DNA of 64,000 bases. It comes from Arthrobacter sp. TPD3018. Its GTDB lineage: Bacteria > Pseudomonadota > Alphaproteobacteria > Sphingomonadales > Sphingomonadaceae. The notes below the pieces were generated by a model. It saw only the letters and a list, made by a program, of their open reading frames with translations. It was not told the origin of the DNA and ran no database searches. Positions 44,581 through 52,849 of the stretch are shown here, in pieces. The position numbers were made by a program, and so were the translations under genes. The first letter of the stretch is position 1; each line of letters begins with the position of its first letter. The DNA is taken from the NCBI GenBank assembly GCA_003075315.1, contig QDFQ01000004.1, forward strand, positions 203,402-267,401, written 5' to 3'.

Positions 44581-45172
44581 CGTGCGCGTCATCAAGACGC
44601 TGGGCGACACGCGCATTGCGATCGATCTGGCGGTAGGCGAGGGGCTGACGGTGCTGTTCGGCCCGTCCGGCATCGGCAAGACGAGCGTGCTCAACATGGT
44701 CGCCGGTTTGCTGCGGCCAGACGCAGGCCGGATCGTGGTCGGCGACACGGTGGTGTTCGACGCAGCGGCCGGCATCGACCTGCCGCCCGAGCGTCGGCGG
44801 GCGGGCTATGTCTTTCAGGACCCGCGCCTGTTCCCGCACCGCCGGGTGCGCGCGAACCTGTTGTACGGGGCGAAGGACGACAGCGCCCTCGACGCCACCG
44901 TCGCGATGCTGGGCATCGGCCATCTGCTCGGGCGCTGGCCGGGCACATTGTCGGGCGGCGAGGCCCGGCGGGTGGCGATCGGCCGGGCACTGCTTAGCGA
45001 TCCCGCCTTCTTGCTGCTCGACGAACCTTTGTCGTCGCTCGACCGGGCGCGGCGGGGCGAGATCATGGACGCGATCCTGCGCGTTCGCGACGAGGTTCGG
45101 CTGCCGATCCTGATGGTGACGCACGACCCTGAAGAAGCGGAGCGGCTGGGCACACGTATCGTCCGGCTCTGA
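44570..45172 (+). CDS. modC: Molybdate ABC transporter ATP-binding protein, short form
   Basis: 200 residues: Walker A GPSGIGKTS, Q-loop YVFQDPRLFPH, signature LSGGEARRVAIGRALL, Walker B FLLLDEPLSSLD, switch His in VTHDPEEA. It stops after the nucleotide-binding domain, so the C-terminal regulatory Mop domain (~150 residues in E. coli ModC) is absent. Energises ModB. The start at 44570 sits inside modB's last codons. Confidence 0.92.
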   Translation: MSFDVRVIKTLGDTRIAIDLAVGEGLTVLFGPSGIGKTSVLNMVAGLLRPDAGRIVVGDTVVFDAAAGIDLPPERRRAGYVFQDPRLFPHRRVRANLLYGAKDDSALDATVAMLGIGHLLGRWPGTLSGGEARRVAIGRALLSDPAFLLLDEPLSSLDRARRGEIMDAILRVRDEVRLPILMVTHDPEEAERLGTRIVRL

Positions 45173-45249
45173 TCAATCTTTCACCGCAATTGTCTGCCAA
45201 AAGTCGGGTCGGTCGGGAGCATCGCGACCGGGCTTGGGGGGAAGCGGTC

Positions 45250-47784
45250 ATGCATGGCGCGCGTCTTGGCTGTCTGCGCGTTTTCGTGGGCGCTGCGGTT
45301 CTGGTTCCGGGTGTCGCCGCAGCGCAGGCGGACGAGACGAAGACGGGCGACATCGTCATCACCGGCAAGCGACCGCGTGGATCGGCGATCGGCGATGTGG
45401 AGCCGGTGGCGGTGCTCGACGCCGGGCAGTTGCGGACGCTCGGCACCAACATCGACGATATCCTGCGGCAGTTGAAGCCGCTGACCACCTCGGCGAGCGG
45501 CGCCGATCCCGTGTTCCTGCTCAATGGGCGCCGCATTTCCGGCTATCAGGAGGTGCAGACGCTACCGCCAGAGGCGATCGAACGGACCGAGGTGCTGCCC
45601 GAGACGGAGGCGTCGCGCTTCGGCTTTCCGCCGACCGCACGGCTCGTCAATTTCATTACGAAGCGGCACTTTAGGGCGCTAGCGGTGGAGCAAAGCGCGT
45701 CGACCACGACCGATGGCGGCGGCAGCGCCGCGACACTGTCGCTGAGTCCGACGCGGATCGATCGCGACCGGCGCTTCGTCGCGACGATCGAATATCTTCG
45801 CCAAGACCCGCTGCCCTATTCCCGGCGTCCTACCTTTGCCGATCCCGACAGCCTGTTCGATCCGACCGGCAACGTCACCGGGATCGGCGGCGCCAGCCTG
45901 TCGCCGACGCTCGATGCGCTGGCGGGGCAGCGCGTGACGGTGGCGCCGGTGCCGCTCGATCCGGCGCAGCGTGGTCTGTTGTCGGCCTATGCCGTGGCGG
46001 CGAACGTGCCGCGTCGGTTCGACATGGCGCCTTACGGGGCGCTGCAGTCGAACGACGAGATCAAGATCAACGCGACGCAGGCCGTACCGATTGGCAAGAC
46101 GGTGACGGCATCGCTCAACGTGTCGATGGACGCCAAGGGCGGCGCGCGGCCGGGTGGCCTTGCCACGGCGGTGCTGCGCGTGCCGGGCAGCAATCCGTAT
46201 TCTCCCTTCGGCACCGATGTGCTGTTGTACCGAAATCTGCCCGAGGCCGGCGTCTTGCGCCAGTCGGGCGGGGGGTTGCAATTGCACGCGGGCGGCACGG
46301 TGCAGGGGAGCGTGAAGCGCTGGCTGTGGACCGTCACGGGCAATTACGATCGGGCGCTCACCCGCTTCATGCTCGACCAGGGGGTGGACCTGACACGCGT
46401 GCAGGCGGCGATTACGGCCGGCGCAGATCCGTTTCGCGGCTTTGCGGCACAGGACGTCGCGACCCGGCTGACCAGCCGCAGCCGATCCGTTGCCGAGACG
46501 CTGTCGAGCAATGCGATGGCGACGGGGCCCGTCGTGACGCTTCCCGCGGGAGAGGCGCGGATGACGCTGACCGCGGATTATGCGCGGACTGGTGGCAATG
46601 GCGCCTTGGCAGGGAGCGACGGAACCGCGCGGAGCCTGACGCGGGCGGTGCGGAGCGCGAGTGCCAATGTCGACCTGCCGATCGCATCGCGGGAACGCGG
46701 CGTGCTGGGCGCGATCGGCACGCTGTCGGCCAATGCCACGCTCGGCGTATCGTCGGTATCGCATTACGGGAGCCTGCTGTCGCGCTATCTGGGGCTCACC
46801 TGGACCCCGGTTGCGCCGGTGCAGGTCACCGCGTCGCTGAACGTGACGCAGAACGCGCCGGACATCGCGCAACTGACGCAGCCGGTCGTCACGATCGCCA
46901 ACGTCGCCTTCTTCGACTTCGCGACCGGCACCAATGCGCTCGTCACCCTGACGAGCGGCGGCAATGCCGATCTGGCGCCCGAGCGGCGGCGCGTCAGCAC
47001 ATTGGGGGCGACGTGGAAGCCGATGAAGGCACGCGAGTTGCGGCTGGCGCTGAATTATATCGAAACGCGGATCGACGATCAGACGGTCAACATCGTCCGG
47101 GGCAGCCCGGCGCTGCTCGCGGCGTTTCCGGAGCGGTTCCGCCGCGATGCCAATGGCCAGTTGCTGACGGCGGACCTGCGGCCGATCAACGTCGCCTTCG
47201 AACGGGAGCGCAAGCTGGAGGGGCGGATCAATCTGTGGACGCCGCTGGGCGCCGTGTCCAAGCCGCCGGCCGCGCCGGCCGGCAGCACCGCTCCGCCGCC
47301 GCCGCCGCGGCAACGGCCGTCGCTGTACAGCTTCCTCACCGCGACGCTGCGGCTGGACGATCAGGTGATGCTGCGACCGGGACAGCCGGTGTTCGACGCG
47401 CTGTCCGGCGATGGGGTGAGCAGCGTGCAGGAGCGGTCGCGGTTCGAGGCACAGGGTACCATCGGCGGTTCGGTGGGAGCGGTGCAGGGCGGCATCTTCG
47501 GCCTGTGGAAGGCGCCGACCCGGATCCGCAGCGACATTCCGAGCGCCGACCTGCGCTTTTCGCCGAGGATGTTCTTTTCGCTCTATTCGACGTTCGATGC
47601 CGCCAAGCTGGCGCCGAAGGCCGACTGGGCGAAGCGGATGACGCTGCAATTCACGGTGCAGAACCTGCTCAACAACCGGGTGCAGGTTCGGGACCGGACC
47701 GGGGCGACGCCCTATGCCTTCCAGCCATCGTTCCTGGACTGGTATGGGCGGATCGTAAAGCTATCGGTGCGTAAGCTGTTCTGA
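45250..47784 (+). CDS. TonB-dependent outer-membrane receptor
   Basis: 844 residues: signal peptide (to ~25, AVLVPGVAAAQA), DIVITGKR TonB-box-like segment, plug domain (DDILRQLKPLTTSASGADPVFLLNGRRISGY) and a long barrel ending in Phe (KLSVRKLF). An Ala/Pro-rich insert (PPAAPAGSTAPPPPPRQRP, ~675-693) interrupts a barrel loop. No substrate hint: modABC ends 77 bp upstream, but the receptor has its own good ribosome site (GGGGGAAG), so co-regulation with molybdate uptake is only a possibility. The frame starts further upstream at 45190, without a signal-peptide gain. Confidence 0.85.
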   Translation: MHGARLGCLRVFVGAAVLVPGVAAAQADETKTGDIVITGKRPRGSAIGDVEPVAVLDAGQLRTLGTNIDDILRQLKPLTTSASGADPVFLLNGRRISGYQEVQTLPPEAIERTEVLPETEASRFGFPPTARLVNFITKRHFRALAVEQSASTTTDGGGSAATLSLSPTRIDRDRRFVATIEYLRQDPLPYSRRPTFADPDSLFDPTGNVTGIGGASLSPTLDALAGQRVTVAPVPLDPAQRGLLSAYAVAANVPRRFDMAPYGALQSNDEIKINATQAVPIGKTVTASLNVSMDAKGGARPGGLATAVLRVPGSNPYSPFGTDVLLYRNLPEAGVLRQSGGGLQLHAGGTVQGSVKRWLWTVTGNYDRALTRFMLDQGVDLTRVQAAITAGADPFRGFAAQDVATRLTSRSRSVAETLSSNAMATGPVVTLPAGEARMTLTADYARTGGNGALAGSDGTARSLTRAVRSASANVDLPIASRERGVLGAIGTLSANATLGVSSVSHYGSLLSRYLGLTWTPVAPVQVTASLNVTQNAPDIAQLTQPVVTIANVAFFDFATGTNALVTLTSGGNADLAPERRRVSTLGATWKPMKARELRLALNYIETRIDDQTVNIVRGSPALLAAFPERFRRDANGQLLTADLRPINVAFERERKLEGRINLWTPLGAVSKPPAAPAGSTAPPPPPRQRPSLYSFLTATLRLDDQVMLRPGQPVFDALSGDGVSSVQERSRFEAQGTIGGSVGAVQGGIFGLWKAPTRIRSDIPSADLRFSPRMFFSLYSTFDAAKLAPKADWAKRMTLQFTVQNLLNNRVQVRDRTGATPYAFQPSFLDWYGRIVKLSVRKLF

Positions 47785-47791
47785 TGGCAAC

Positions 47792-47829
47792 GAAAAAGGC
47801 GGTCCGTTGCCGGGCCGCCTTTTCGTTTT
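47792..47829 (+). terminator. Rho-independent terminator of the TonB receptor gene
   Basis: AAAAAGGCGGTCC and GGGCCGCCTTTT pair around GTTGCC, with a following CGTTTT, 8 bp after the stop at 47784. Classic GC-rich stem with A/T flanks, so it also works for the opposite strand. Confidence 0.8.
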
Positions 47830-47844
47830 GGCTTCGAGCCGTGC

Positions 47845-47939
47845 CGTCACGGAGCAAGTCCGTGACGTCAGACGAAGGCAGCGATGCCGCCTTCGCTGGC
47901 CGCCGTGGCGAGTCTTTGGATTGCCGAAACAATCCAAAG
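47845..47939. repeat. Two further hairpins in the receptor-rpsI gap
   Basis: CGTCACGGA/TCCGTGACG (47845-47867, 9-bp stem) and CTTTGGATTG/CAATCCAAAG (47914-47939, 10-bp stem, loop CCGAAA). The latter lies 12 bp from rpsI's 3' end and may end the ribosomal protein transcript. Neither has a T run. Confidence 0.55.
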
Positions 47940-47950
47940 CCGCCTGCGGA

Positions 47951-48499
47951 TTAACGCTTCGAGAACTGGAAGCTGCGACGCGCCTTGGCGCGGCCGTACT
48001 TCTTACGCTCGACCGTACGGCTGTCGCGGGTCAGGAAGCCAGCGGCCTTGACCGGCGAGCGCAGGATCGGCTCGTACTTCGTCAGCGCCTGGCTGATGCC
48101 GTGCTTGACCGCGCCGGCCTGGCCCGAGAGGCCGCCGCCCCTGACGGTGCAGATCACGTCATACTGACCTTCGCGCTCGGTGATGCCGAACACCTGGTTG
48201 ATGACGAGGCGCAGCGTCGGACGCGCGAAATAGACTTCCTGATCGCGACCGTTGATCGTGATCTTGCCCGAACCCGGCTTCAGCCAGACGCGTGCGACGG
48301 CGTCCTTACGACGGCCGGTCGCATAGGCGCGGCCGAACTTGTCGAGTTCCTGCTGACGCAGCGGCGTGGTCGGCTGGGTCTGCACCGGCGCGGCGGTTTC
48401 GCCTTCGGCGCCGTTGGTCGCCGGAGCGGCGGCGGGAGCCTGGGCCGCCTGCTGGGTCAGCGAGGCGAGGTCGGAAAGGGACTGGCGATTGTCGGTCAT
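47951..48499 (-). CDS. rpsI: 30S ribosomal protein S9
   Basis: 182 residues. The C-terminal 130 residues are S9: [52 protein letters not shown] and the RNA-contacting tail [11 protein letters not shown]. The N-terminal ~52 residues form an Ala/Gln/Pro-rich extension ([15 protein letters not shown]...), as in other sphingomonads. Start overlaps rplM's stop by 1 bp. Confidence 0.97.
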   Translation of the reverse strand: MTDNRQSLSDLASLTQQAAQAPAAAPATNGAEGETAAPVQTQPTTPLRQQELDKFGRAYATGRRKDAVARVWLKPGSGKITINGRDQEVYFARPTLRLVINQVFGITEREGQYDVICTVRGGGLSGQAGAVKHGISQALTKYEPILRSPVKAAGFLTRDSRTVERKKYGRAKARRSFQFSKR

Positions 48500-48978
48500 T
48501 ACGCGCCCACCTTGTTCTTGCGGTTCATGCCCGCGATATCGAGAACCTCAGGGTTCTGGGCTTCGTGCGGATGCTCCGAACCCTTGAAGATGCGCAGGTT
48601 GCGCATCTGCTCGCGGCCGAGCGGACCGCGCGGGATCATACGCTCGACGGCCTTTTCGAGGACGCGCTCCGGGAAGCGGCCTTCGAGGACCTTGGCGGCG
48701 GTGATGCCCTTGATGCCGCCGGCATAGCCGGTGTGCTTGTAATAGACCTTCTTCGCCGCCTTGTTCGACGTGAAGCGGATCTTGTCGGCGTTGATGACGA
48801 TCACATTGTCACCGCAGTCGACGTGCGGGGTGAACGACGTCTTGTGCTTGCCGCGCAGGATATTGGCGATGATCGACGCGGTGCGGCCGACGACGAGGTC
48901 GGTGGCGTCGATGATGTGCCACTTCTTTTCCACCTCATGCGGCTTGGCCGACTTGGTGGTCTTCATGAGCGCCTTCAT
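48499..48978 (-). CDS. rplM: 50S ribosomal protein L13
   Basis: 159 residues: [50 protein letters not shown] and [31 protein letters not shown] are the L13 signatures. First gene of rplM-rpsI; translation begins at the ATG at 48978 (MKALMKTTK). Confidence 0.97.
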   Translation of the reverse strand: MKALMKTTKSAKPHEVEKKWHIIDATDLVVGRTASIIANILRGKHKTSFTPHVDCGDNVIVINADKIRFTSNKAAKKVYYKHTGYAGGIKGITAAKVLEGRFPERVLEKAVERMIPRGPLGREQMRNLRIFKGSEHPHEAQNPEVLDIAGMNRKNKVGA

Positions 48979-49122
48979 GGGCGAGACCTTTCGGTTTGAA
49001 ACGAGACACGCCGCCTGTTTCCAAGCGGCGTGGTTGAGGGTGCCAATGCGGGAGCGCCCCATGAAAGTCAAGCAAACAGCGGGTTTGCTGACGGGTAAAA
49101 TAATACCAGCGGTTGCCGGCGC

Positions 49123-50181
49123 TCAGGCGAAGCGGCGGTCGCGACCCCCGATCGCATGCGCGGCAAAGACGGTGGCGATCAGCAGCAGCGCGGCATTGCC
49201 CTGATGCGCGACGGCGATTTCGATCTGCACGCCGCTCATCAGCGTGGCGATGCCGAGCACGATCTGCAGCGTCACGAGCAGCACGACCCACAGCCCCGCC
49301 TTCGATCCGCTGCGCGTCGCACGGATCGCGAGCCAGACCAAAGCGGCGGCGGTGGCGAATGCCCACCAGCGGTGGAAGAACTGGACGACGACGGGATTGT
49401 CGACCGCGTTGCGCCATGCCGGGTCGACCATGGGCACGCCGGCGGGGAACAGCGCGTCCCCCATCAGCGGCCAGCTGGCGAAGGCATAGCCGGCATCGAG
49501 CCCGGCGGTGAACGCGCCGTAGACGAGTTGCACGACCAGCGCCGCGAGCGCGAGCACCGCGGTGCGCGTCAACCGTGCGGGCGGGGCCGAAGGATCGCGG
49601 TGCAGCGCCATCAGGTCGAGCGCGGTCCAGACGATGCCGGCGAGGATGGTCAGCGCGGTGAGCAGATGGACGGCGAGGCGGATGTGGCTGACGTCGGTGC
49701 GCACCGACAGGCCGGAGGCAACCATCCACCAGCCGATCGCGCCCTGAAAGCCGCCGAGCGCCAGCAGCGCGCCGAGGCGCCAGCCGTAGCCCGCCGGAAT
49801 CTGCCGCCGGACCGCGAACCACAGCAGCGGCAGGGCGAAAGCGACGCCGATCAGCCGGCCCCACAGACGGTGCAGATATTCCCAGAAGAAGATGTGCTTG
49901 AACCCGGCGAGCGTCATGTCGCGGTTGAAGGCGGCATATTCGGGGATGCGTTTGTAATTGTCGAATTCGGCCTGCCACTGCGCCTGATTGAGCGGCGGGA
50001 TGGTGCCGCTGATCGGTTTCCATTGCGTGATCGACAGTCCGGATTCGGTCAGGCGGGTGATGCCGCCGATCACGACCATCGCGACGATCAGGCCGGCGAC
50101 GACGAACAGCCATCGCGCCACGCTGCGAGGGCGGGCACGGGAAAGGAAAGCGGCGCTGGGTTGAAGCATGGCGTGGCTCAT
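49123..50181 (-). CDS. ctaA: Haem A synthase (CtaA/COX15)
   Basis: 352 residues with eight helices. Conserved GGITRLTESGLSITQWKPISGTIPPLNQAQWQAEFDNYK, FFWEYLHRLWGRLIG (haem-ligand His), HLLTALTIL and FHRWWAFATA follow the COX15 pattern. It oxidises haem O to haem A for cytochrome aa3 oxidases, so the organism has an aa3-type enzyme besides the bo3-type cyo locus. ATG at 50181. Confidence 0.95.
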   Translation of the reverse strand: MSHAMLQPSAAFLSRARPRSVARWLFVVAGLIVAMVVIGGITRLTESGLSITQWKPISGTIPPLNQAQWQAEFDNYKRIPEYAAFNRDMTLAGFKHIFFWEYLHRLWGRLIGVAFALPLLWFAVRRQIPAGYGWRLGALLALGGFQGAIGWWMVASGLSVRTDVSHIRLAVHLLTALTILAGIVWTALDLMALHRDPSAPPARLTRTAVLALAALVVQLVYGAFTAGLDAGYAFASWPLMGDALFPAGVPMVDPAWRNAVDNPVVVQFFHRWWAFATAAALVWLAIRATRSGSKAGLWVVLLVTLQIVLGIATLMSGVQIEIAVAHQGNAALLLIATVFAAHAIGGRDRRFA

Positions 50182-50489
50182 ACGCCTGTTCCCGACCGCC
50201 GACCAGCGGCGTGTAAACCGCCAAAACGAGCGTGGAAGTGGACGAAGTGGACGATACGGTGTGTCCCGAAGCCCTCCCATGCGAAGGGGCGAATCGACCG
50301 GAGCGGCGAGGGACGTCCTACGACGGAACAGGATACCGGCGACGGATCGTGCCGGACCGAATCAGTCATGTGTCGACTGTTCACGCTTTTTTCCAAATAG
50401 GACAGCGATAATTTCCGCCAATATAGGTCATGCACGTTCCCGTAACCAAATCGCGATAGACCATGTCCAGGATTGGGCGGGAGTTTTCG
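50182..50489. other. 308-bp divergent gap between ctaA and a STAS-like gene
   Basis: No coding sequence found. It contains AAATAGGACA (50395-50404), identical to the left arm of the cyo palindrome plus two bases, and an AT-rich segment at 50385-50435. The rest shows no repeat or structure I can name. Confidence 0.6.
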
Positions 50490-50894
50490 ATGTTTAACGT
50501 GACGGTAGACATCGAACGCGGCTGTTTCGAAAGTACAATCTTCGGCTTTTGGACGCTCGACACCATCGGCGAATTCCATCGCGCTGTTACGGAAGCGGGG
50601 CGCCGTATCCAGGCCACTGGGCGAGCGCCGATCAGCCTGTGCGACTATACCGGCGCGATGACGCAGAGCCAGGAGGTCATCGCCGCGTTGACCAAGATCA
50701 TGGAGAATCCAATCGTCCGATCGCGGCGGGTCGCCATGTACACGGGCGACGTGATGCCGCGGATGCAAGCGGTCCGCGCGACGCGCAACCGCCCGGAGTT
50801 CCGGTTCTTCACCGACAAGGACGAGGCGCGTGTGTGGCTGTTCGCGGACGAGGCGGGCGGGGCGCCCGGGGTGGCTGACGCGCAGGCCGGGTGA
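50490..50894 (+). CDS. STAS-like small soluble protein
   Basis: 134 residues: MFNVTVDIERGCFESTIFGFWTLDTIGEFHRAVTEAGRRI, then APISLCDYTGAMTQSQEVIAALTKIM, then RVAMYTGDVMPRMQAVR...EFRFFTDKDEARVWLF. The alternating strand-helix pattern and 'FTD.DEA..WL' end are typical of STAS/SpoIIAA-like small proteins, of unknown role here. GGGAG lies 7 bp before the ATG. The C-terminal AGGAPGVADAQAG is likely unstructured. Confidence 0.65.
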   Translation: MFNVTVDIERGCFESTIFGFWTLDTIGEFHRAVTEAGRRIQATGRAPISLCDYTGAMTQSQEVIAALTKIMENPIVRSRRVAMYTGDVMPRMQAVRATRNRPEFRFFTDKDEARVWLFADEAGGAPGVADAQAG

Positions 50895-51138
50895 GGCCGG
50901 GGGCGGTACGCAATTTCCTCACCCGCCAGGGGGAGGTCGCGCCTCCGAAGGCGGTGACGGAGGGGGCGGATAGGAACGTCCCCGATAACGAGACACTGTC
51001 ATGAGCCCCCTCTGTCATGCCCAGCCGCATGCTACCGCAGCGGGGAAGGGATAATGGAACGGCATCGGGTGCCGATCATGGGTTTGACGCCCGAGTCCCA
51101 CCACCGACTGGACAAGGCCTCTGACCGCACCTAACGCA

Positions 51139-51153
51139 TGATATATTATATCA
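51139..51153. promoter_or_regulatory. Zur-box-like perfect palindrome upstream of the ZIP-like permease
   Basis: TGATATATTATATCA: arms TGATATA/TATATCA around T. It lies immediately upstream of a strong ribosome site (GGAGGTG, 51155-51161). It resembles the AT-rich Zur operators and nearly matches 621-635. The zur gene follows 1.7 kb downstream. Confidence 0.65.
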
Positions 51154-51164
51154 TGGAGGTGATG

Positions 51165-51227
51165 ATGCACGATGACGTGCGAGTACCGGTCGCGTTGGCG
51201 TCCGGGCCGATGGGGGCTGCACGGTGA
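51165..51227 (+). CDS. 20-codon leader ORF coupled to the permease
   Basis: ATG at 51165 (or 51162, 21 codons) encodes MHDDVRVPVALASGPMGAAR. A near-perfect Shine-Dalgarno GGAGGTG is 5 bp upstream. Its TGA (51225-51227) overlaps the permease ATG (TGATG). The product has His, Asp, Asp but no clear metal motif. It probably serves translation coupling, or as a leader for regulation. Confidence 0.5.
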   Translation: MHDDVRVPVALASGPMGAAR

Positions 51228-51898
51228 TGCTGGTCCCGTATCTGCTGGGGATCACCGCCGTCGGATCGACCTATGCCGGCGGGCGACTCGCCATGCGTTT
51301 CGGGCGGCGGCAGGACCTGTTGTTCGGTCTGACCGGCGGGATGGTCGTGGGGCTGGCATTGCTCGACCTGCTGCCCGAGGCCGTGGAGGGCGGCGGAGCC
51401 GCGAGCGGGCTGGTGTTCGGCGCGGTCGCGATCGGTATGGCGCTGTATATCCTGCTCCACCGCCTGCCCGGTGGCGCGATGGTCGGGCGCGTCAGCCTGG
51501 TGCTGCACAGCCTGATGGACGGGCTGGGCATCGGCCTTGCCTTCCAGGTGTCGCAGTCGACCGGCTGGCTGGTGGCGGCGGCCGTGCTGGCGCACGACAT
51601 GGCGGACGGCGCCAATATGATCGGCATATCGTCCACCTCGTGCCGGCCGGAGCGGGCGCACCGCTGGCTGATCGCCAATGCCGCCGCGCCGCTGGCGGGC
51701 GTCGCGATCGGGCAGGCGATCCGGATCGACGCCCATCACCTGTCGCTGCTGCTCGCGCTGTTCGCCGGTGGCTTTCTATATATCGGCGCGTCCGAATTGC
51801 TGCCGCGCAGCCGCGGCGGCGCGCGCGGCTATGGCGCGGGGCTGGCAAGCATGGCGGGGATCGGCGTGATGGCCTGCGTCACCTATGTGGCGGGGTGA
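51227..51898 (+). CDS. ZIP-type metal transporter
   Basis: 223 residues with ~seven to eight helices. The metal pathway motifs are LHSLMDGLGIGLAF (~85-98, TM4 HSxxDG) and AHDMADGANMIG (~122-133, TM5). The His-rich loop of eukaryotic ZIPs is absent; a short charged loop (CRPERAHR) follows. It likely imports zinc (or another divalent metal) at the inner membrane under Zur control. ATG at 51227 is coupled to the leader ORF; a GTG at 51224 is an alternative. Confidence 0.82.
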   Translation: MLVPYLLGITAVGSTYAGGRLAMRFGRRQDLLFGLTGGMVVGLALLDLLPEAVEGGGAASGLVFGAVAIGMALYILLHRLPGGAMVGRVSLVLHSLMDGLGIGLAFQVSQSTGWLVAAAVLAHDMADGANMIGISSTSCRPERAHRWLIANAAAPLAGVAIGQAIRIDAHHLSLLLALFAGGFLYIGASELLPRSRGGARGYGAGLASMAGIGVMACVTYVAG

Positions 51899-51972
51899 CG
51901 CCGCCGTGCGGCTTCATCGCCGGTACAGCCGGCGCGGATAGCATCGCGCCCTGTCACAGGAAGGACGATGGC

Positions 51973-52323
51973 ATGACGCATATGGTCGGACGTGGGTGGG
52001 CCCTGACGCTGCTGGTGGCGGCCGCATGCGTGCCCGCGCCGCTGCTGGCTGGGCCGCTGGCGAATGGCGCATTCGCCCCATCGACGTTCATCGTGTCGTG
52101 CGATTGCGCGACGCCTGCCAAGCGGGCGAGGGTGCAGCGCAGGATCGAGCGCGCGGGCGGCAGGATCCTGTATTCCTATGCGAGCATCGGTGGATTTGCG
52201 GTGACGGCCCGGCGGCCGCAGGATGGCGCAGCGTTGCGGCGACGGCTGACGCATATTTCGGGAATCCAGTCGGTGCAGCCCGATACGGCGATCCGGCTCG
52301 CCCCGCCCGGCGCGCCGCAGTGA
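51973..52323 (+). CDS. Small secreted protein, inhibitor-I9/propeptide-like
   Basis: 116 residues: a signal peptide (1-27, LTLLVAAACVPAPLLAGP) followed by one domain, FIVSCDCATPAKRARVQRRIERAGGRILYSYASIGGFAVTARRPQDGAALRRRLTHISGIQSVQPDTAIRLA. Its strand-helix-strand layout resembles the I9 propeptide of subtilisin-like proteases, but no protease is attached. Cys-Asp-Cys could bind metal. Strong AGGAAGGA ribosome site. It lies in the zinc cluster, 74 bp after the permease; role unknown. Confidence 0.6.
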   Translation: MTHMVGRGWALTLLVAAACVPAPLLAGPLANGAFAPSTFIVSCDCATPAKRARVQRRIERAGGRILYSYASIGGFAVTARRPQDGAALRRRLTHISGIQSVQPDTAIRLAPPGAPQ

Positions 52324-52354
52324 CGGCGTCGCCCGTCGCCGTAAAATTCGGAGA

Positions 52355-52369
52355 TGTAATGTTGTAACG
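52355..52369. promoter_or_regulatory. Weaker Zur-like site upstream of merC-zur
   Basis: TGTAATGTTGTAACG; its reverse complement CGTTACAACATTACA resembles GTTATAATATAAC at 10 of 13 bases. It is 32 bp before the merC-like ATG. It is an imperfect palindrome, so it may be a lower-affinity autoregulatory site. Confidence 0.35.
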
Positions 52370-52400
52370 CAGCGCGGCTGCGCCTAGATGGTCGGCTCGG

Positions 52401-52808
52401 ATGGACCATAGGACTCACTCCCATACGACCTCGGTCGTGCGCAGCTTCGGCTGGGCGGGGCTCGATCGCGCGGCGATCGCGTTGTCGGGGCTGTGCGTCG
52501 TCCATTGCATCGCGAGTGCGGTGCTGCTCGCCATGCTGTCCGCGGCGGGCGGGCTGCTGCTCAATCCGCTGTTCCACGAGATCGGTCTCAGCATCGCGAT
52601 CCTGCTCGGCGCGGTGGCGCTGGGGCGCGGGGTTATGGAGCATGGCTATATCATGCCCGCCGCGATGGGGTCGTTCGGTCTGGGGATCATGGCGGGCGCG
52701 ATGAGCCTGCCGCACGAGGGCGGCCATGGCGCGGAGACGCTGTGGACCGTAATCGGCGTCGGCCTGCTCGCCTTCGGGCACGACCTGAACCGCCGCGCCG
52801 GGCACTGA
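52401..52808 (+). CDS. MerC-family membrane protein
   Basis: 135 residues with four hydrophobic segments. A CVVHC motif at ~31-35 (CxxHC; MerC proteins carry a Cys-containing first helix) and His-rich ends (MDHRTHSHTTS, LPHEGGHGAE). It probably carries a thiophilic or divalent metal across the inner membrane. Its place directly before zur (41 bp) suggests zinc, not mercury. No other mer genes are present. Confidence 0.82.
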   Translation: MDHRTHSHTTSVVRSFGWAGLDRAAIALSGLCVVHCIASAVLLAMLSAAGGLLLNPLFHEIGLSIAILLGAVALGRGVMEHGYIMPAAMGSFGLGIMAGAMSLPHEGGHGAETLWTVIGVGLLAFGHDLNRRAGH

Positions 52809-52849
52809 CGCCGCTTGCCGCCGGGGCGGCCGCGCCTTATTTCAGCATC

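Noticed and set aside
45679-47649. A 656-codon minus-strand frame inside the TonB receptor
   Set aside because: Antisense shadow: Arg/Gln/His-rich with no family features.
51172-51970. A long plus frame through the ZIP permease in another phase, joined to the small secreted protein
   Set aside because: The permease frame has the HSxxDG and HDxxDG motifs. Only the last 116 codons of the longer frame (from 51973) look real, with their own ribosome site and signal peptide.
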